Of a stretch of 64,000 nt of DNA, positions 60,486 to 64,000 are shown in pieces. Origin of the DNA: Candidatus Poribacteria bacterium (GTDB taxonomy: Bacteria > Poribacteria > WGA-4E > WGA-3G); contig JAPPII010000114.1 of assembly GCA_028820845.1 (NCBI GenBank), positions 1-64,000 on the forward strand, in the 5' to 3' direction. The notes beneath the pieces are model-generated. The model did no database searches. It worked only from the letters and a program-made list of their open reading frames with translations, and was not told the DNA's origin. Position 1 is the first letter of the stretch, and each line of letters starts with the position of its first letter. The position numbers and the translations under genes are program-made.

Positions 60486-60521
60486 ACAAAACCTCCGTAT
60501 TTGTAGATGATTAACTTTTCC

Positions 60522-61784
60522 TTAATATTGAAAGCCAAAGCCGAGCGAGAAAGTATTTTCTCTGTTTTTGTCTTTCGTTGCTAACCGTCGGAGAGAATAG
60601 TGGCTCTTAAAAACCATTTTTGGATGGACATGGTAGTTAATCCCAAAAGTCCATGTGTTTCTTTCCCACCGCGGATTGTCGAAGATAATACCTTCAACGC
60701 TCGCCATGGTATCATAAAAATCATAACGCGCGAAGACATCCAAAGTCTTATCTGAAGGCTTGTCCTCCAGATCATGATGTTTCGTGCTGTTATTTGGTTT
60801 CGTGAAAAATGATAGAATATCGTAGCCTGCCTCAATGTACCAACCGAGGGCTGAACTCCCTATGGGTGTACGCTTTACATTGAGATTGTTGGAAAGCGTC
60901 CGATTGACTTTAGACAACCGATCGGCATTCTCAAGCCTGCCCCAGAGAAACAATCCGCGTACCTTCACGGCATTTACTTCATAAAATCCGTGAAGACTCA
61001 CAATTCCCACGTGGGCATCAAAATCCACATCAGGTTTTGGTCGGTTCGCGGCGGTGTCTCCGTAGTAGCCAGAGATACCGACGGTCGCGTTTTCATGAAA
61101 CGCGTAATCGAGCCGTCCGACGAATGTAGGTGCCTCGGCGTTGGCTGTTTCAAATCGAAGTTGGTGTCCGCGAACTATCCAGTGCCGGGAACTGAAACCG
61201 GTCGAATCCAATCCGTTGACAATTTGTGCCTGATAGTTCAGTGAGCCGAGCGATCCGAAAATTTCGACACCGGTTTCATGCCAAATCGTTGGAATGATAT
61301 GTGCTTCCGATTCGGGACGTGTTGTCGTAAAGTAGTGTTGGGGTCGATGCCGCTTTGCAACAAGCCCTACTGGGACTATAATATGTCCGACACGGAAGTT
61401 GAGGGAAGATTGAAAAGAAAAAACGGCAGCGAGTTTTTCAACAATGATTTCACCGCCTTTTTCGATTTCTGTCTCGAATTCTCCAAACTCTTCAAATTTG
61501 TCAAATTCCATTGTGCTACCGGTACCGCCGTGTTCAAACTCCAATTCCGATTCAAGTTGGATGGTATCGTTGATGCGGTATTTTGGCGCGATGACGAAAC
61601 GTTCCACATCAATAGCAGCTCGCCTGCCCGGGTCAAGTTCCCAATCAAAGTGAGAATAGTGGATGATTCCGTATCCAGAGACCGAGAACGAATTTGATTC
61701 AGCAAAAGCAGCATCGCGATTAAAAATCGCTCCTACGAAAATAAACATTCCCCAAACAGTGAGGAACACGGGTTGTTTTCTCAT
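60522..61784 (-). CDS. Outer membrane porin-like protein heading the iron operon
   Basis: 420 residues, signal peptide ending at AAFAES. The N-terminal strand FSVSGYGIIHYSHFDWE, D-V-E-R-F-V-I-A-P-K-Y-R-I, an acidic loop (EEFGEFETEIEKGGE), NFRVGHIIVPVGLVAKRH and the closing strand F-S-L-G-F-G-F-Q-Y are typical of OprP/phosphate-selective-porin-like barrels. An acidic loop rich in Glu (about residues 95-110) could bind cations. It is the first gene after the twin promoters. The genes after it (imelysin, di-haem oxidoreductase) are co-directional with gaps of 37-38 bp, so one transcript is likely. Confidence 0.8.
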   Translation of the reverse strand: MRKQPVFLTVWGMFIFVGAIFNRDAAFAESNSFSVSGYGIIHYSHFDWELDPGRRAAIDVERFVIAPKYRINDTIQLESELEFEHGGTGSTMEFDKFEEFGEFETEIEKGGEIIVEKLAAVFSFQSSLNFRVGHIIVPVGLVAKRHRPQHYFTTTRPESEAHIIPTIWHETGVEIFGSLGSLNYQAQIVNGLDSTGFSSRHWIVRGHQLRFETANAEAPTFVGRLDYAFHENATVGISGYYGDTAANRPKPDVDFDAHVGIVSLHGFYEVNAVKVRGLFLWGRLENADRLSKVNRTLSNNLNVKRTPIGSSALGWYIEAGYDILSFFTKPNNSTKHHDLEDKPSDKTLDVFARYDFYDTMASVEGIIFDNPRWERNTWTFGINYHVHPKMVFKSHYSLRRLATKDKNRENTFSLGFGFQY

Positions 61785-61807
61785 AAATACAGATCTCTAA
61801 CAAATAT

Positions 61808-61826
61808 GATATTGAGATTCATTATC
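61808..61826. promoter_or_regulatory. Fur-box-like site 1
   Basis: GATATTGAGATTCATTATC matches the classical Fur consensus GATAATGATAATCATTATC at 16 of 19 positions. It lies 24 bp upstream of the porin start codon. Confidence 0.7.
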
Positions 61827-61888
61827 ATATTTAGTGGCGTTTGCCCGAAATTTTTGATTTTATATTGGAGATTGCGTTTTTTAAAATT

Positions 61889-61907
61889 GATAACGAATCT
61901 CAGTATC
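61889..61907. promoter_or_regulatory. Fur-box-like site 2 overlapping the start of transcription
   Basis: GATAACGAATCTCAGTATC matches the Fur consensus at 14 of 19 positions. It lies directly downstream of the -10 of the proximal promoter, so a bound repressor would block it. Confidence 0.6.
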
Positions 61908-61911
61908 TTTA

Positions 61912-61940
61912 ATTATACCTACAATTCTCGCGAATGTCAA
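61912..61940 (-). promoter_or_regulatory. Proximal sigma-70 promoter of the iron operon
   Basis: On the minus strand TTGACA (61940-61935), 17-base spacer, TATAAT (61917-61912): perfect consensus. An 8-bp inverted repeat TCGCGAAT/ATTCGCGA surrounds the -35 box. Confidence 0.85.
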
Positions 61941-61984
61941 AGAAATTCGCGATAAATTGGCAGGTAACCGCGTGAATTGTGTTA

Positions 61985-62013
61985 ATTATACCTACAATTT
62001 CTGTAAATGTCAA
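61985..62013 (-). promoter_or_regulatory. Distal sigma-70 promoter of the iron operon
   Basis: On the minus strand TTGACA (62013-62008), 17-base spacer, TATAAT (61990-61985): again perfect. Here the -35 is surrounded by TTTCTGTA/TACAGAAA. It is a copy of the proximal promoter unit shifted by 73 bp. Confidence 0.85.
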
Positions 62014-62075
62014 AAAAATCTACAGAAAATGTGAAAATTTCTAAAAATCCGATAAATGGATGAACCACGCGTTGA

Positions 62076-63194
62076 CTAAAATCGGTCGGGCCACCAAACG
62101 TGCGGATGACCGAGTGGAAAGAGGATTTCCAGCACGGGAATAATTCCTTCGCTTACCGAAACATCGGGTTCAATGACGAGATCTTCAATGCTTCGTCTCC
62201 CCATCATCAATTGGATGAGTTTATCCTGTGGCATCTCAAGATTGAAGGTGTTCGCTCGACTGTTGGTATGTGCAACGCTGCCCTTATCAATTTCTAAGCA
62301 ATCCTGTCCGATATCTGTTGAGATGAGGATCTTCCCGCTCCACTCTGAGAGATCGGCAGAACGTCGTAGACGTTTTCCCAATTCACTACTAATCCCTTTT
62401 AAGGTGCTTGATTGGTTGATAATCCGCATCATACCCGCGCTGTTCTTTGGGTTATTGGTATGTGTTCGGCAGCCATAACGTCGACAAAAGATAGTGAATG
62501 GATGGTCTGCGGGGATATGGCACTGGACCTGTGCTGCCCCAGTGTGTTTGGCACGGTCCGCAAGAAAGCAGACGATTGTCTCAAAAATCGTTCTGTCTTG
62601 GAATCCGATGTCACAGAGGATACAGTTCTCCTCCGTATCGTCACAGACGAAATAGCCGACTACCATATCACCTTCGTCCAGGACGACATACGGGTCAGCG
62701 TCAACCCTAAAGTTGCTCCCCATCTTGAATTTTTTCCAACGGGTCTCGTCTCGCAGAGGCGTACCCGTTCGTTCGGCGTTGTTTGCTGCGTAGAGCGACA
62801 ATATCTCTGGTGCGTCGTTCTTCTCAAATTTACGGATCTGATATGTAGGTACAGCTGCCTGTGCCTCCTCCGTTTCAAGATAGATCCATGTTTCGGGTAT
62901 CACTGTTGCGTAGCCAAACTTAGGATAGAAGTTCGGGATACCAAATAGCATCGCGACATCGAATCCATTCTCGGTCATGAACGCTGTAGAGTCCTCCATG
63001 ACGCGCCGAGAATATCCTTTATTACGATGCGCTTCATTCGTGCCGACACCGGCGATGCCACCCATCTTGAGTTTTGCAGACCCGAATCGCATCTGATATT
63101 CAATGAGCCATAGACGACTCACATCTTCTTTATCTTCAGTCGAGAGCGATATCCGCCAAGTATTATCAGGTTGTGAGAACCGATCAATTTTCAT
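62076..63194 (-). CDS. Eis-like GNAT N-acetyltransferase
   Basis: 372 residues, ATG after GAGGGG. The N-terminal GNAT domain (about 1-150) has the acetyl-CoA loop G-V-G-T-N-E-A-H-R-N-K-G-Y-S-R-R-V, which fits the Q/R-x-x-G-x-G/A pattern in the relaxed form of the Eis group, and a FYPKFGYA motif typical of it. A second GNAT-like domain (about 120-260) and an SCP2-like C-terminal domain follow (RMIRIINQSSTL...VSEGIIPVLEILFPLGHPHVW). Members are often called multidrug or aminoglycoside acetyltransferases, but the native substrate is usually unknown. It is followed on the same strand by no related gene. Confidence 0.83.
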   Translation of the reverse strand: MKIDRFSQPDNTWRISLSTEDKEDVSRLWLIEYQMRFGSAKLKMGGIAGVGTNEAHRNKGYSRRVMEDSTAFMTENGFDVAMLFGIPNFYPKFGYATVIPETWIYLETEEAQAAVPTYQIRKFEKNDAPEILSLYAANNAERTGTPLRDETRWKKFKMGSNFRVDADPYVVLDEGDMVVGYFVCDDTEENCILCDIGFQDRTIFETIVCFLADRAKHTGAAQVQCHIPADHPFTIFCRRYGCRTHTNNPKNSAGMMRIINQSSTLKGISSELGKRLRRSADLSEWSGKILISTDIGQDCLEIDKGSVAHTNSRANTFNLEMPQDKLIQLMMGRRSIEDLVIEPDVSVSEGIIPVLEILFPLGHPHVWWPDRF

Positions 63195-63225
63195 CGCACC
63201 CCTCTATTGTTTCAATTGTTATGTC

Positions 63226-63699
63226 TTAATCTCTTGGTTTTGATAGTTTATGCATTACAGCGGCATATAATGCCTTGGACTCATTCTCGAATGGTCCGGG
63301 TTTACCAAAATTTTCTGGAAAGTATGAGAACAGACGCGCTTCGCTGACTTCATTAAGGTCTGTTGGGTTCCCTAACGCTTCGATTTCTCCCCAGTAAGCG
63401 ATTCCCCAGTATTCGAGGTTGTACATGAAGCAGTGTACGTAACACAAAACTTCAAGGTTTCTCAGTGTTGCCCCCGTTTCCTCCAGGAGTTCACGGTGTG
63501 CTGCTTCTTCAGCCGTTTCTCTGGATTCGACGCGTCCGCTGGGTAGTACCCAGATGCCCTTATCGCGCCATTTGCAGAAGAGAATTTGGTTTTGTTGATG
63601 CGCGACGCAATTGATAAACTCAATTTTCCCTACATTTGCTGGGGGTTCCCCGAAATAGAGAAACATGTGTCCGTCTTGTTCTTCAATCTTTTGACTCAC
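63226..63699 (-). CDS. Nudix hydrolase
   Basis: 157 residues, GTG start after AAAGGAAAG, overlapping the carbonic anhydrase end by 17 bp. The Nudix box is perfect: G55-(5)-E61-(7)-R69-E-L-L-E-E-T-G76. It binds magnesium and hydrolyses a nucleoside diphosphate linked to another group. A short N-terminal zinc-ribbon-like stretch seen in NudC-type enzymes is absent. Substrate cannot be told. Overlap suggests translation coupled to the preceding gene. Confidence 0.9.
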   Translation of the reverse strand: MSQKIEEQDGHMFLYFGEPPANVGKIEFINCVAHQQNQILFCKWRDKGIWVLPSGRVESRETAEEAAHRELLEETGATLRNLEVLCYVHCFMYNLEYWGIAYWGEIEALGNPTDLNEVSEARLFSYFPENFGKPGPFENESKALYAAVMHKLSKPRD

Positions 63700-64000
63700 A
63701 ATCTTTCCTTTCAGTAGAATCTACGATCAGTTTTCGTCCATTCAAAGGTTGTACGGGTCGGTTGTTACCGGACATGATTGATTTAAATGCTGCGACTTGC
63801 GAGTGGGACATCTCGATGGGAGTTGTCAGAACGAACCACTTAACACCTTCTGAACAGGGAGGTGTTGTCAACGAACCGGTATAGCGATAGGTGTGTTTTC
63901 TGCTCGGCAACAGATCGTAAGCATTTAAAATAACATCTTTGTTCTGTTTAGATTCACCTATGGTTGATGGCAGATACTCCCAAAAGGGATTAAATGCTGT
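63683..64000 (-). CDS. Alpha-carbonic anhydrase, C-terminal part (cut by window edge)
   Basis: Reading from the window end to the stop at 63683 gives 105 residues of an open frame that continues past 64000. It contains TAFNPFWEYLP, LLPSRKHTYRYTGSLTTPPC, S-E-G-V-K-W-F-V-L, S-H-S-Q-V-A-A-F and NNRPVQPLNGR. These are the C-terminal landmarks of alpha-type carbonic anhydrases; the TTPPC-S/T-E-G-V-x-W stretch lines the active site. The zinc-binding His residues lie upstream of the window. The enzyme hydrates CO2 and is usually periplasmic. It overlaps the Nudix gene. Confidence 0.88.
   Translation of the reverse strand, partial: TAFNPFWEYLPSTIGESKQNKDVILNAYDLLPSRKHTYRYTGSLTTPPCSEGVKWFVLTTPIEMSHSQVAAFKSIMSGNNRPVQPLNGRKLIVDSTERKDCESKD

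Overview
The window looks like a chromosomal piece of a Gram-negative, FCB-type bacterium, most probably Candidatus Poribacteria or a close relative. The main clue is a C-terminal sorting-type domain in five secreted proteins. It opens with NYPNPFNPETWIPYQL, continues with a WDGRNEFGE segment and ends with RKMLIRK. I recall this domain as typical of poribacterial proteins, where it resembles type IX secretion C-terminal domains. WD40, LamG, cohesin/dockerin and FGE-like proteins, PorV- and FadL-like barrels and many lipoproteins fit the same picture. No tRNA, rRNA, CRISPR array or complete insertion sequence was seen.

Layout. 1-9.7 kb: a 2,721-residue Ig-repeat surface protein with a perfect internal 485-bp DNA duplication, then a PorV/PorQ-like barrel. 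9.8-17 kb, minus strand: nadA and a run of secreted proteins (two CBM-like paralogues, a TolB-like propeller, two LamG proteins), five of which end in a shared short tail around TTW-G/A-x-I/L-K. An NAD-binding epimerase lies inside this run. 17-19.7 kb: a gene-free kilobase with a duplicated double promoter and a hairpin-rich leader, then a cohesin/dockerin protein with a sorting domain and a strong terminator. 20-28.5 kb: two paralogous AAA-ATPase/PD-(D/E)XK proteins flank an Rpn-like nuclease/DUF104 pair, a YWTD-propeller sorted protein and an FGE-like lipoprotein. 28.9-41.1 kb: an ECF sigma factor fused to a membrane anchor and an extra domain, a small lipoprotein, a FadL-like barrel, two WD40 proteins, an Ig lipoprotein and a very large CARDB protein. 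The second WD40 gene has a TGA in place of the sorting-domain Trp codon, and the CARDB gene is split by a one-base frameshift.

41.2-54 kb, mostly minus: an FGE-like lipoprotein, a type III glutamine synthetase, a membrane glycosyltransferase-like protein (plus strand), a beta-barrel, and a TPP-riboswitch-controlled thiamine operon (permease, HMP-binding protein, thiO, thiS, thiG). A second thiO and an orphan TAXI binding protein lie beyond the riboswitch. 53.6-57.2 kb: a CsgG-like protein, a XylF-like lipoprotein and an orphan DppC-like permease. 57.3-62 kb: a ferritin-like protein and an iron-type operon (porin, imelysin, di-haem oxidoreductase) read from two perfect tandem sigma-70 promoters with Fur-box-like sites. 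62-64 kb: an Eis-like GNAT, a Nudix hydrolase and the 3' end of an alpha-carbonic anhydrase cut by the window edge.

Intergenic DNA is rich in repeats. One family is a MITE-like element with ATTCGGTAAT ends and paired GTAGTA/TACTAC palindromes. A second is a degenerate palindromic element made of TCAG/GATAAC-type words around a TTGTGGC...GCCACAA core. Codon-level calls and motifs are read from the sequence; family names rest on recalled family features, not on searches.
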